Source: Corynebacterium haematomassiliense
Lineage (GTDB): Bacteria; Actinomycetota; Actinomycetes; Mycobacteriales; Mycobacteriaceae
Assembly (NCBI RefSeq): GCF_013978595.1
Contig: NZ_JACDTZ010000001.1
Coordinates: forward strand, 1,426,001-1,490,000
Direction of reading: 5' to 3'
Length of the DNA: 64,000 bases
The translations under genes and the position numbers were made by a program. Positions within the stretch are counted from its first letter, which is position 1. Each line of letters opens with the position of its first letter. The notes beneath the pieces were generated by a model, which saw only the letters and a program-made list of their open reading frames with translations, did no database searches and was not told the DNA's origin. Below are positions 43,214 to 52,581 of the stretch, one piece after another.

Positions 43214-44980
43214 ATGCCCAACTTTGCAGAACAAGTAGTCAAGCGCCTAGAGGATCAAGGCATTAAGCGCATTTACGGCCTGGTGGGCGATTCGCTCAAC
43301 CCGCTGTCCGACGCCGTGCGTCAAAGCGACATCGAGTGGGTCCACGTGCGCAACGAGGAGGCCGCCGCCTTCGCCGCGGGCGCCGATTCCCTCGCCGCCG
43401 ATGAGCTCGCCGTGTGCGGCGCCTCTTGCGGCCCGGGTAACACCCACTTCGTGCAGGGCCTGTTTGAGTCCCACCGCAACGGCGCGAAGGTGCTGGCCAT
43501 CGCGTCCCACATCCCCACCATGGAAATCGGCTCCTCCTTCTTCCAGGAGACCCACCCGGAGCTGCTCTTCCAGGAGTGCTCCTCCTACTGCGAGGTTGTC
43601 CACGAGGCAGACCAGGGCATGCGCGTGCTCCACAACGCCCTGCAGAACACCCTGGCCGGCAACGGCGTGTCCGTGATGATCGTGCCTGGCGACGTCTTCG
43701 CCGCCGACACCGCCGAGGGCCCGCACACCGCGGACTCCGTGTACGCCACCGGCGCCAACAAGCGCGTCTACCCGGACCCGCACGAGGCTGCCCGCCTGGT
43801 GGAGGCGATTAACAAGGCCGACAAGGTCACCCTGTTCTGCGGCTACGGCGCGCGCGACGCACGCGACGAGGTCTTCGCCCTGGCGGAGAAGATCAAGTCC
43901 CCCATCGGCCACTCCTTCCGCGGCAAGATGTACTTCGAGTACGACAACCCGTACGACGTCGGCATGTCCGGCCTGCTCGGCTACGGCGCCTGCCTGGACG
44001 CGATGGAAGAGTCCGACCTGTTCATCATGGTGGGCACCGACTTCCCGTACACCGACTGGCTGCCGGACGAGAACGTCGCCCAGATCGACATCGACGGCAC
44101 CCACATCGGCCGCCGCACCAAGGTGGACTACCCGGTCGTCGGCGACGTCAAGAGCGTCATCGAAAACATCCTCCCGCACATCGAGGAGAAGTCCGACCGC
44201 AAGTTCCTGGACAAAATGCTCAAGCGCCACTACCAGCTGCTGGACCATGTGGTGAAGAGCTACACCTCCAAGGCCTTCGAGTCCAAGAAGCCGATCCACC
44301 CGGAGCTCGCCGCATCCGTGCTGGACAAGCTTGCGGACGACGACGCCTACTTCACCGTCGACACCGGCATGTGCAACGTGTGGTCCTCGCGCTACCTCAC
44401 CCCGAACGGCAAGCGCGACGAGGCCGCATCGTTCCTTCACGGCACCATGGCGAATGCGCTGCCGATGGCGATCGGCGTGCAGGCCGCGTTCCCGGACCGC
44501 CAGGTCATCTCCTGGTCCGGCGACGGCGGGCTGGGCATGCTCATGGGCGAGCTGCTCACCATCAAGCTGCACCAGCTGCCGGTGAAGGTGATCTGCTTCA
44601 ACAACTCCTCGCTGGGCATGGTGAAGCTGGAGATGATGGTGGCCGGCATGCCGTACTTCGGCACCGACCACGAGCAGGCCAACTACGCCGAGATTGCCAA
44701 GGGCGTGGGCATTAAGTCCTTCCGCATCGAGGACCCGGACGACCTCGAGCCGGTGCTCAAGGAGGCCCTGGCCTACGACGGCCCGGTGCTCGTGGACATT
44801 GTCACCGACCCGGAGGCACTCTCCCTGCCGCCGGGAATCACCTGGGACATGATGAAGGGCTTCACCAAGTCCGGCGCCCGCACCGCCTTCCTCGAGGGCG
44901 GCGTCGGCCGCCTGTTCAACCTGGCCAAGTCCAACCTCCGCCACATCGGCGGTGCCGCGGCCATCGAGTTCGGCGGTTAA
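43214..44980 (+). CDS. pqo: Pyruvate:quinone oxidoreductase
   Basis: 588 residues, a ThDP- and FAD-dependent enzyme that oxidatively decarboxylates pyruvate to acetate at the membrane surface, passing electrons to quinone. The ThDP motif is present (GDGGLGMLMGELLTIKLHQL through NN), with the N-terminal glutamate block (NEEAAAFAAGADSLA) and CGASCGPGNTHFVQGLFESH. The C-terminal end (GGVGRLFNLAKSNLRHI) is amphipathic, as in lipid-activated PoxB enzymes. RBS AAGGAG. With ald and pta-ackA in the window it covers acetate/acetaldehyde metabolism. Confidence 0.96.
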   Translation: MPNFAEQVVKRLEDQGIKRIYGLVGDSLNPLSDAVRQSDIEWVHVRNEEAAAFAAGADSLAADELAVCGASCGPGNTHFVQGLFESHRNGAKVLAIASHIPTMEIGSSFFQETHPELLFQECSSYCEVVHEADQGMRVLHNALQNTLAGNGVSVMIVPGDVFAADTAEGPHTADSVYATGANKRVYPDPHEAARLVEAINKADKVTLFCGYGARDARDEVFALAEKIKSPIGHSFRGKMYFEYDNPYDVGMSGLLGYGACLDAMEESDLFIMVGTDFPYTDWLPDENVAQIDIDGTHIGRRTKVDYPVVGDVKSVIENILPHIEEKSDRKFLDKMLKRHYQLLDHVVKSYTSKAFESKKPIHPELAASVLDKLADDDAYFTVDTGMCNVWSSRYLTPNGKRDEAASFLHGTMANALPMAIGVQAAFPDRQVISWSGDGGLGMLMGELLTIKLHQLPVKVICFNNSSLGMVKLEMMVAGMPYFGTDHEQANYAEIAKGVGIKSFRIEDPDDLEPVLKEALAYDGPVLVDIVTDPEALSLPPGITWDMMKGFTKSGARTAFLEGGVGRLFNLAKSNLRHIGGAAAIEFGG

Positions 44981-45095
44981 GTCCGGCCCGGTAGCCTCCT
45001 CAATGCGGAAACACATCGGCGTATGTAGTGTTGTGGAGGCTTCAAAAAGCCCCTAGCCCTCCATGGCTAGGAAGCGTTTCGAATTTTTACAGCAC

Positions 45096-45133
45096 AAACG
45101 CCCGCGCTCACGTGTTCATTGCGCGGGCGTTTT
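45096..45133. terminator. Bidirectional terminator after pqo
   Basis: AAACGCCCGCGC / GCGCGGGCGTTT with a 13-nt loop and a T/A-rich tail on both sides, between convergent genes. A smaller hairpin CCTAGCC / GGCTAGG lies at 45052-45071. Confidence 0.9.
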
Positions 45134-45134
45134 G

Positions 45135-45539
45135 TCATTCGGTGTCCGACTTCCACTGCCGGTATCCCAGAGCCCGCCGGATCAGCGCCGACCACCCGAC
45201 AACCTGCAGCACAATGGATGCCGCACCAAATGTGGCGTTGAGCCAAAACTGATCCTCGTACGGAAACCCGGTCAGCCTCAGCACCAGGCCGACGACGTAC
45301 GCGACGCCCAGGTAGCCAGCGTCAACAATGAAATCGTTCACCCGGCGGTTCTGCAGCGGAAGCCCGATGAGCAGCGCGGCGGCAAGCATCCCCAGCAGGG
45401 GGACGACAACGTGGCCGCCGAATACCGCCACGCCTGGAAACGCGACACACAAAATGGCGATCAGCAGAAACTCGGGGATGCGAAAACCCCACGGTCGCGT
45501 GTCTTTGAGCAGCGGCGGTTCGCTGACACCTACCATCAT
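45135..45539 (-). CDS. Small integral membrane protein, 134 aa
   Basis: 134 residues, starting at MMVGVSEPPLLKDTRPWGFR; an upstream extension to 45620 is Arg-rich and overlaps the paralog. About four hydrophobic helices (EFLLIAILCVAFPGVAVFGG, VPLLGMLAAALLIGLP, DAGYLGVAYVVGLVL, AASIVLQVVGWSALIR). It is a tandem paralog of the gene at 45984-45565, sharing PPLLK(D/E)T(R/G)PW and R(P/R)VN. No family name can be given. Confidence 0.72.
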   Translation of the reverse strand: MMVGVSEPPLLKDTRPWGFRIPEFLLIAILCVAFPGVAVFGGHVVVPLLGMLAAALLIGLPLQNRRVNDFIVDAGYLGVAYVVGLVLRLTGFPYEDQFWLNATFGAASIVLQVVGWSALIRRALGYRQWKSDTE

Positions 45540-45564
45540 GCGGCCGAGTATACGAACTTCCGCG

Positions 45565-45984
45565 TCACTTCCTCTTCCACGCCAGGAGCGCGATCGCACG
45601 CCGCAGCGCCGCGGAGACACCAGTCAGGATTATGGCTGCGACGAGGTACGGCATGATGGCCGGCAGCGCACCGTACGGATTGTCACTTTTGGCCAGAATG
45701 ACGGCGGCAAGAACGCCCACCACGATGTAGGCGGCATCTCCCCAAAACCTGTTCACCGGCTGGCGCTGCAGCGGAATGCCCAGCACCATGCACATCAGCA
45801 AGACACCCAGCAACATCGGAGCGACGAAAAACAATGCAAACCCAAAACCGGCGCTGATTTCACTGTTCGCGTCCTCAACCACCATCCACGCCAACGCCGC
45901 AACCAGCAGGATGACTTCCGGGAAACGGAACCGCCACGGACCGGTCTCTTTGAGCAGCGGCGGAGCGCCAGCCTTAGTCGTCAT
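45565..45984 (-). CDS. Small integral membrane protein, 139 aa
   Basis: 139 residues (MTTKAGAPPLLKETGPWRFR) with about four helices, paralog of the following gene and 25 nt upstream of it. The two likely arose by tandem duplication. Function unknown. The hspR-tail repeat begins 26 nt upstream of its start. Confidence 0.72.
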   Translation of the reverse strand: MTTKAGAPPLLKETGPWRFRFPEVILLVAALAWMVVEDANSEISAGFGFALFFVAPMLLGVLLMCMVLGIPLQRQPVNRFWGDAAYIVVGVLAAVILAKSDNPYGALPAIMPYLVAAIILTGVSAALRRAIALLAWKRK

Positions 45985-46009
45985 GCGGCCGAGTTTAAAA
46001 CCCCGGCCG

Positions 46010-46147
46010 CTACCGCGCGCTGCGCCGGCGGCGTCGAGAAGCAGCTGGCTCTCGGCCCTTAGGAACAGAGCTTTCTAGGATTTCAGTAACCCCGGCGATG
46101 TGCTTTCGCAGGGATCGTTCCGGGGCTTTCGGGGGAGAGTAGACAGG
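46010..46147. repeat. Direct repeat, left copy (hspR-tail repeat)
   Basis: Begins CTACCGCGCGCTGCGCCGG and runs to AGTAGACAGG. The first 45 nt and last 60 nt match 46686-46819 (GTCGAGAAG-AGCTGGCTC; GTAACCCCGGCGATGTGCTT and so on) with a diverged centre. The first 45 nt also match the 3' end of hspR (52582 onward). On the minus strand the copied segment encodes REPAASRRRRRSAR and a stop, exactly as hspR does. Confidence 0.85.
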
Positions 46148-46685
46148 GGACCTCCTCGACTCCCTCGCGCGACGTCTTAGGCTTGACCATTCTGGTGGCC
46201 ACCGAGGCATCAAAGGACATTGGTTGTTTTGTGCCGATCGCTACGTATCAGATTGGATACGAACGATTTCTCAGTCCTGCATCAGATAACTGGCCGCCTT
46301 ACCATTGCGGTGAATTTGTCGTAATTGCTGTACCTGATAGGAGACCGACAATTAATTTCTCGATGCAGGAATTTCTCGTCTATGCGATCCTGGCTTTCAT
46401 CGTAATTGCGGTGATTTGGTGGGTAGTCAAAATTCTGAAGGGTTTCGCCAACGGGTACCGATCGGTGAATAAAGCGGATTTGCGTGCTGATACCGAAAAG
46501 CAAATGGACAGGATGTAGGGGGAGCTTGCTAAGCGAAAAAGGGCGAGGAACTATTGAAGTCCTCTCCCTTTTTGCAATTTCGCCGGCGGATCTCCCCGGC
46601 TAAGCCGTTCTGTGGGGGTTTTCGACCACGCCTTCGTCCAGACAATCACGCGTTGATGGGCTCCGAGCGCAACGCTTGTAAGGAC
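46148..46685 (+). other. Segment between the two direct repeats
   Basis: 538 nt, more AT-rich than the flanks, carrying one short membrane-protein gene (46363-46518). Nothing else was recognised. Confidence 0.5.
46363..46518 (+). CDS. Short single-helix membrane protein, 51 aa
   Basis: A 51-residue frame from ATG 46363: MQEFLVYAILAFIVIAVIWW forms one transmembrane helix, followed by a basic/polar tail ending ADTEKQMDRM. The frame extends further upstream, but that part lacks character. No family recognised. It lies between the two direct repeats in a low-GC patch, so it may have been carried in by the rearrangement. A GGAG lies 19 nt upstream, which is far for an RBS. Confidence 0.5.
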   Translation: MQEFLVYAILAFIVIAVIWWVVKILKGFANGYRSVNKADLRADTEKQMDRM

Positions 46686-46819
46686 CTACCGCGCGCTGCG
46701 CCGGTGGCGTCGAGAAGAAGCTGGCTCCCGCGTGACCACTGCTGAAAAAGGAAATTCAGTAACCCCGGCGATGTGCTTTCGCAGGGATCGTTCCGGAGCT
46801 TTCGGGGGGAGTTTACAGG
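46686..46819. repeat. Direct repeat, right copy (hspR-tail repeat)
   Basis: Matches 46010-46147 in the same orientation, and matches the 3' end of hspR for about 55 nt including GCTCCC(G/A)CGTGACCAC(T/C)GC, closer to hspR than the left copy. It ends 7 nt before the stop of metalloprotease B. Confidence 0.85.
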
Positions 46820-46825
46820 ACACCG

Positions 46826-49330
46826 TTAAAACGGCAGCTGTGGCATGCCGTTCGCGTTCACCCAGCCCCAGGCTGCGATACCGAGTCCGGTAAGCGTCAT
46901 GATCAGCCCCACGACGATGGAGGCGACATTCGACGGGTTTGACGAACCGTCGCGCTGAGGCGACGCGACAGCCGGTGTCGTGGTTGTGGTCACCGTGGAC
47001 GTGCGAGGCGATTCAGCAGGAGTCACCGGGCGTGTAGGGCTCGGCGACTCCGGTCGCGTTTTCAACGGGGTCGGCACCACTGGCGCGGGCGCTTGGGGAG
47101 CTGTGGCGTTGGAGGTCGGAGTGGCCGGCGAAGGAGTGGTTGTCGCTGTAGCGGTGAGAGCGGGCTTCAGCTTCTCCTCAACGGCTTTCTTCACATTTGG
47201 CTTGGCATCAGCCGGAATTTGGTCGATGACCTCGCGCAGCTCTTCCTTCGTGAAGTCCAGGACCGGCACGTTGAGGTCCTGGCTGTACTGAACCTCATTC
47301 GCTTCGTTGTACAGGCTGAAACGGATGGGCAGTAGTTCTCCCTTGTAGCCGGTAAGCCCCGTGATTGGAACCTCGATAGGCAGTGCACCTCCGGAGGGAT
47401 CGTTCACGCCTGGAACGGTGTATTTCTCGGTGTAGGTGCGGCCGTCGTAGGTGTACTCCAACAGGTAAGTGTGCTCGTCTACACCGTGGTTACTCACCTC
47501 AGCGTGGATGACGTTTTCGGAGTTCGCGGTCACGATGCCATTCGGACGCTCTTCCGTATCTACCAACCGGAAGCCGCCCTTGCCGTTGTTCTTCTCCGCG
47601 GCGACGAGCACCAAATCGCGGGTGCTGGCATCCTCGTTCTTCGAGACTTCTGGGGTCTCAATGTGTCCGATCGCTTGCCCAACCTTGCCACCGGTGAAAT
47701 TGAGGTTCTCCCAGTCAGAGCCAATCTCGTACTCGCCCACAAAACACGGATCCTCAATTTTCAGGGTGGCGCACCGTTCCTCAAGCTGCGATGGGTTGCG
47801 TGAAATCCCCTTTGTAAAACCGAAGTGCTCAAACTGATAGAGGTAGTTCATCGTGGACACATACCCGGGCACCCAGTTGTACCCCTCTGCGCGCTTGGGC
47901 TGGTTAATCGCACCAGAATGCCCGAGCCCGAGATTGTGACCGAATTCGTGGAGGATGGTGTTGCGCACCTGCTCGTCGCGATTCATCTGTTCGTACCATG
48001 CGACGTAGAACGATCCACCTGGCATTGACCCCAATCCGGAAGCGTCGTTACCCGGTGCCATTTCGTCGCCGATGACGCCAACGTGGAACACCGCCTCCCT
48101 GTCTTTCAGGAGCCTGGTGCTGTAGCCATCCAGAACCTCGCGTCCGCTCTTGCCGTTAAACGGGTGCTTCTCAAACTTGATGGGACCACCTTTGAGCTGC
48201 CCCGGTTCAGCAGAGACGAAATTCGAGTACCAGTTGCCCGCGTCGATGTGCAGCTTCACGCCGTTTTCATCAAATTCTTTGACCAATTCGTCCAAAATCT
48301 GTTTTGACGGCCGGTAGGCATTCTTGTTGGCCTCTGCGCATTCGACCCAGTTCATCGTCTTTTCGATGTTCTTAAGGAAACGCCCACTGACGTTGCATGC
48401 GTTGCTGTTGAGCTCCGGCTCCATCCAGTTGAGCTGGAGGAACACGTCCTTCTGATCGGGGCGCGCACCCCACTTCGCCAGGTCGAGCCTTTGCCCGCCT
48501 TCCGGTGTGAATGAGCCCCGCTCCCACTCGTCGGGAATGCCGTCTTCATCTATGTCTTGCGTACGCAGCTGCGGCGTGAGCTCGACGCTTATCGACGCCG
48601 TCACGGTCTCCCCCGACTTCCAGCCACGCCACCAACCCGCTCCCTGCGAGGACGCATCGCCATCTGGAGCCTGCGCTCCCTTCGGGCCATCCTGCCCCCA
48701 ACTGGCGTTCGGAATGGCTTCACTGGGTTCCCCTGCGAACCCAGACGTCTGGTAGTCGCCACCGAATTCCACCTGCATGTCGTAGCCCGGAGTGACAGAA
48801 CGGGCGATCATCTTTCCGTCTTCGACCTCACCCACGAACTGCGTTGGATCATCCATGGATGCGCGGACAAAGTGGCGAAGATCAAGTTGCAGGTTCTGCT
48901 GTCTAGGCGTGGTGTTCGTCGCCTCAATGGTGACGTCGACACGCGAGTCGTGCATTCGAATCGTGCGGACGACTTCAATTCCCGTCCCCGGGTCAACGCT
49001 CACCAACTCGACTGCGTCACCGGTTCGATTCACCTGTGCAGGTGTGGTGAACTGCGGCGCACCGCCGATGTACATCGACGTTTGGATGTCCGTACGCAGC
49101 CTTCCCGCTGCGGACAGCGGCGCGTTCCAGGTGAACTCCAACTGCGAATACTGATGAGTTGCGTCGAGGGTTGCGGCTGCAAGCGAACCAGCGCCATCGC
49201 GGGTGTATTTGGCAACCTGCCCCTCTATCTCGGTGGCTGCATTTGCGGGACTACCCGGAGCGACCGCGAGCCCACCCAGCGCAAGCGCAGTGGTGGCGGC
49301 GAGAGCAACAATTGTCTTTGGTTTACGCAT
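46826..49330 (-). CDS. Membrane-anchored secreted metzincin metalloprotease (locus B)
   Basis: An 834-residue paralog of the 1526-3958 protease. Signal peptide MRKPKTIVALAATTALALGG..., an EF-like acidic loop (DIDEDGIPDEWE) before the catalytic domain, then HEFGHNLGLGH with zinc ligands H461, H465, H471 and catalytic E462, and the Met-turn STMNYLYQF at M494. A Pro/Thr/Ser-rich stalk (TATTTPSPATPTSNATAPQA and further) leads to a C-terminal membrane helix (VASIVVGLIMTLTGLGIAAW). RBS GGAAGG sits directly after the stop of the stalk gene, whose 3' end is 9 nt upstream, so coupling is likely. Substrate unknown; the stalk partner or host surface proteins are candidates. Confidence 0.85.
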   Translation of the reverse strand: MRKPKTIVALAATTALALGGLAVAPGSPANAATEIEGQVAKYTRDGAGSLAAATLDATHQYSQLEFTWNAPLSAAGRLRTDIQTSMYIGGAPQFTTPAQVNRTGDAVELVSVDPGTGIEVVRTIRMHDSRVDVTIEATNTTPRQQNLQLDLRHFVRASMDDPTQFVGEVEDGKMIARSVTPGYDMQVEFGGDYQTSGFAGEPSEAIPNASWGQDGPKGAQAPDGDASSQGAGWWRGWKSGETVTASISVELTPQLRTQDIDEDGIPDEWERGSFTPEGGQRLDLAKWGARPDQKDVFLQLNWMEPELNSNACNVSGRFLKNIEKTMNWVECAEANKNAYRPSKQILDELVKEFDENGVKLHIDAGNWYSNFVSAEPGQLKGGPIKFEKHPFNGKSGREVLDGYSTRLLKDREAVFHVGVIGDEMAPGNDASGLGSMPGGSFYVAWYEQMNRDEQVRNTILHEFGHNLGLGHSGAINQPKRAEGYNWVPGYVSTMNYLYQFEHFGFTKGISRNPSQLEERCATLKIEDPCFVGEYEIGSDWENLNFTGGKVGQAIGHIETPEVSKNEDASTRDLVLVAAEKNNGKGGFRLVDTEERPNGIVTANSENVIHAEVSNHGVDEHTYLLEYTYDGRTYTEKYTVPGVNDPSGGALPIEVPITGLTGYKGELLPIRFSLYNEANEVQYSQDLNVPVLDFTKEELREVIDQIPADAKPNVKKAVEEKLKPALTATATTTPSPATPTSNATAPQAPAPVVPTPLKTRPESPSPTRPVTPAESPRTSTVTTTTTPAVASPQRDGSSNPSNVASIVVGLIMTLTGLGIAAWGWVNANGMPQLPF

Positions 49331-49339
49331 GATGCCTTC

Positions 49340-52300
49340 CTAAAAGTTGATCCCGTTCTGGCGCAGTACATCGCGGATGAGGTCCTGGTTTTGTACGGCG
49401 GCGAAACCCGCACCGCCGATGAGAGCCAACGCACCAAGCACGAGGGCAAGAATGCTTCCGACACTCGATCCGCTGTTTTGAGCTGGCGGAGCCGGAGCGG
49501 TGACAGTTGTTGTCACCACCTTGCTGGTTGGTGGAGTAGGTGTCTGCGCAGTCGGTTTGGTCCGCTTGGCTGCCTTCGCACGGACCTTCACCTCCTTCTG
49601 GGAGTTATCTTCAAACGTGGCCACAACCGGGATAACAACCTCTTCGTCCACCCGCACGTTTTCATCTGCGCGAACGGTCAGCTCACCGGTGGCCGGATCG
49701 ATGCTGACGTCCCAGTTTGGTGCCTCGAAGGTGTCCTTCAACGCGAAGGTGGTGTTGTCCGGCACGTCGCGCTTCGTGTCCTCTGAAGTCGTGTCTCCTA
49801 CCGGGACCGACAGCTCGGCCCACTCCGGCTTTGCGGTGCGCGCGATGGAATCCGCCACTACCTCTGCGGTGATGAACTCGCTGGATCCGTCTGCATATCG
49901 AACCTCCAGGACGGGGAAGTACCTCGTCCCAGGTACTGCGTTCGCGGGCACCGTCGCCTTGAAGGTGCCATTTCGCTTATCGACGACTACGTCGGCCAAC
50001 CCTGCGGCGTCGGCAAGCGCGAAGCTCGTGTTCGCTCCAACATTGCCGTGGCGAGCCGACGTAGCCTGCTCACCTGCCTTGGCTACAGCTTCGCGGTAGA
50101 CGGGCTGGTACTGGTCAGCGTCTACGCGCGCCTCGGCGACGCCAATGATCGTGGTGATCTCCTTGGTGGAGCCGTCCGCAAACAACGCGACCGTGGTGAA
50201 GGACAACGGCGTGGCGTTCTCAGGTGCAGTAGCACGCAGATCACCGGTGTGCGGGTCGACGGAAACACGCCAACCGCGCAAGTCGTTCTTGTGCCCAGCG
50301 ATAAACTCCACGTCCGCCGGCAGGTCACGGGTACCTGTTTGCACAATTTTCACCGCGCGGTTGGGCGCCGCTGCCTTGCCCGATTCGTAGCCCAGCGGTG
50401 TCTCATCGGCCTGAGTCTTTTCCACGATTTCGAACGGCACCAGCACTTCATCGACGGATCCGTCCGGGTAGACCACCTCAACGGTGACCTCATGTACCTC
50501 GCCCGGGGCTGCGTCAGCTGGCGGAGTGTACTCAACCAGTTGGCGAATGGTGCCGTCTTCCCCAGGAACCCGAACAATCTGCGTACCCGGAGTCTTCGCC
50601 TTCAACGTTGTTCCCACCGGCAGCGGCTGGTTGTCAAACATCTCGCCCTGGTCATGCAGCGTTGCCAGCGGATCGACCGAAAGGCTTGTCTTGTCAGCTC
50701 GGGCATACGCGGTTGGGAACGTCGGCGTGTACCGGTCGCTGTACCTCTCGGCTGAATCCGGCGCGACGCTCACCGTCGGACGAGCAAGCGACGGGGCTGG
50801 TGTGGTCGGCTTCGGTGTCGAAGGAGCGGTAGTCGGAGTGGGCCTCGCAATTACCTGAACAACGCCTACGGCAACATTGGAGCTTTCGTCCGTGTATATT
50901 GCTTCAACTGGCACCGCGATCGTAGTGCCTGGCACCGCATTTTCTGGGACCCGTACTTCGAATACACCCCCGCCGAGTGCACCTACTACTGGGGGCGAAT
51001 AGCTGTAGCGAATGTTCGTCGGCTCGTCCACGACTTTGTCCGATGAATAGAAAATTGCACGCAGCCGTACTTTCTCACCGGGATAGCCAGAGACGCCCTC
51101 TTCAAAGTGAATCTGATTCCAATCTGCCATTGCTGGTGCCGAAATTTCGAGGGGCTCGGCTAAAATTCTGAAAGTCGTCTGTATGGCAAACCCGTCTGCG
51201 CCGAAGATAGAGGACCCGTCTTCATCAACGAGACTCACAGTTACCTCGAATTCAGAGCGCTCATTCACGACACCCACGATCCGCTGGCCGAGATCCGAAT
51301 AGGACATGGTCTCAGGCAGGCCTCGTACCTCAATTCGGGAACCATTCGGCATGTTCGACACTTCAACGGGAATTGAGAGGTACTCACCCGTTGTCACTTG
51401 CTGTTCAGGAATTGGGGTGATTTTCGCGGGTTTGGAGTTCGAGTCGAACGGATTGGAGCCAGCTAATACCTCTGTAGCAGTATCAACCTCGTCGCCGTCA
51501 GGGTCCCCCTCCATGGCCCAAAATGTCCAACCCCCACCGTTGTCGCTAGGTCGATCCAGTTCGATCGAACTCACTACCCTGAGATCACGTTCCGACCCGT
51601 CCGCAAAACGGAAGGTCAGAACGGCTTCATCATCAGAGGGTGCTGCCTGGATGAATCGGTTCCAGTCAACTGGTTTTCCCTCAAAACGAGCATCATAAGA
51701 TCTCGCCATATCTTCCAGGGACGGAACGTGAATTAGGTATTCACGAGTCAACGCATCGTATCCGTATTTCCACACTGAATGCTCAGCGAGAGAACGGTAG
51801 ACGACTTCTACGGGATTGGGCTTATCGAGATCAGCTGGCGGCACAGGTTCACGCACAACACTCCCGATTTGATTCTCACGAAAAGTTCCGAAAGGCAGAT
51901 AAGAGGGGGAGTAATCCGCATCCGAACCAGGCGTGATGAACAAAACCGGGAAGGGATCATCATGAATCCTATTTCCCGCGGAATCGAAGATCTCAATCGT
52001 GCCCCGAAGCGTTTGAGGGCTATCAGAAACCAAAATATCGTAGGTCCACAGCGTATTGTCTTCGCCGGACTTCCGAATGTCAGCAGAGATTTCTACGCCG
52101 TCGCCATCTCGAATCACAACCCAGACCGGCTCTTCTGGATCAACTAATTCCAATTTGAGGCGTTCCCAGCCACCCGTTCTAATCTCCAATGGCAGATCTG
52201 TATCAGGTAGCTTCACCTTCGTGCTCGAAGCGCGATCTGCGCTCACTTGTGCTTCGGCGAACTCAGGAGTGTCAGTCACTGCCTGGACTGCCGATACCAC

Positions 52301-52393
52301 CAGCGCCAACGACACCGCAGCTGCCGCAATTGTTGTACCCCGCCTGCGCGAGCCGAGGGAACGTGGACCAGAAACAGAGCGGGATGCGCCCAT
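49340..52393 (-). CDS. Ig/Rib-like surface stalk protein (locus B)
   Basis: 1017 residues, paralog of the locus A stalk but without the long Thr/Pro repeat tract. The signal peptide begins MGASRSVSGPRSLGSRRRGT. The N-terminal half has beta domains and a TSP3-like acidic segment (EGDPDGDEVDTATEVLAGSN near residue 285). The C-terminal half has Rib-like domains (VVYPDGSVDEVLVPFEIVEK, ALFADGSTKEITTIIGVAE and further). The end is a membrane helix (SSVGSILALVLGALALIGGA) and a short cytoplasmic tail. The RBS AAGGAGATCCT is strong. It starts about 90 nt after the hspR operon terminator and forms an operon with metalloprotease B. Function beyond a surface scaffold is not assignable. Confidence 0.8.
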   Translation of the reverse strand: MGASRSVSGPRSLGSRRRGTTIAAAAVSLALVVSAVQAVTDTPEFAEAQVSADRASSTKVKLPDTDLPLEIRTGGWERLKLELVDPEEPVWVVIRDGDGVEISADIRKSGEDNTLWTYDILVSDSPQTLRGTIEIFDSAGNRIHDDPFPVLFITPGSDADYSPSYLPFGTFRENQIGSVVREPVPPADLDKPNPVEVVYRSLAEHSVWKYGYDALTREYLIHVPSLEDMARSYDARFEGKPVDWNRFIQAAPSDDEAVLTFRFADGSERDLRVVSSIELDRPSDNGGGWTFWAMEGDPDGDEVDTATEVLAGSNPFDSNSKPAKITPIPEQQVTTGEYLSIPVEVSNMPNGSRIEVRGLPETMSYSDLGQRIVGVVNERSEFEVTVSLVDEDGSSIFGADGFAIQTTFRILAEPLEISAPAMADWNQIHFEEGVSGYPGEKVRLRAIFYSSDKVVDEPTNIRYSYSPPVVGALGGGVFEVRVPENAVPGTTIAVPVEAIYTDESSNVAVGVVQVIARPTPTTAPSTPKPTTPAPSLARPTVSVAPDSAERYSDRYTPTFPTAYARADKTSLSVDPLATLHDQGEMFDNQPLPVGTTLKAKTPGTQIVRVPGEDGTIRQLVEYTPPADAAPGEVHEVTVEVVYPDGSVDEVLVPFEIVEKTQADETPLGYESGKAAAPNRAVKIVQTGTRDLPADVEFIAGHKNDLRGWRVSVDPHTGDLRATAPENATPLSFTTVALFADGSTKEITTIIGVAEARVDADQYQPVYREAVAKAGEQATSARHGNVGANTSFALADAAGLADVVVDKRNGTFKATVPANAVPGTRYFPVLEVRYADGSSEFITAEVVADSIARTAKPEWAELSVPVGDTTSEDTKRDVPDNTTFALKDTFEAPNWDVSIDPATGELTVRADENVRVDEEVVIPVVATFEDNSQKEVKVRAKAAKRTKPTAQTPTPPTSKVVTTTVTAPAPPAQNSGSSVGSILALVLGALALIGGAGFAAVQNQDLIRDVLRQNGINF

Positions 52394-52485
52394 AGGATCT
52401 CCTTTATCAGGACCAGAACTTGGCAGAAACTGGAGCGACCCTGTCCAAACCCTGGAAGTGTTACCAAAAGGAGAATATGGCGAAA

Positions 52486-52510
52486 GCCCGAGCCTTTCAA
52501 CGGCTCGGGC
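52486..52510 (-). terminator. Terminator of the hspR operon
   Basis: GCCCGAGCC / GGCTCGGGC with a 7-nt loop, between the hspR stop and the stalk-protein start. It separates the heat-shock genes from locus B. Confidence 0.8.
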
Positions 52511-52581
52511 CTATTTTATGCAGATTAAAGGCGCTGCTTAGACACCTTTTAGCTACACCACCCCCAACCGGCGGTGTGTAC

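Noticed and set aside
46010..46213. Minus-strand open frame of 67 codons ending in the Arg-rich hspR-like tail
   Set aside because: It is produced by the copied hspR 3' end; there is no RBS and no conserved N-terminus.
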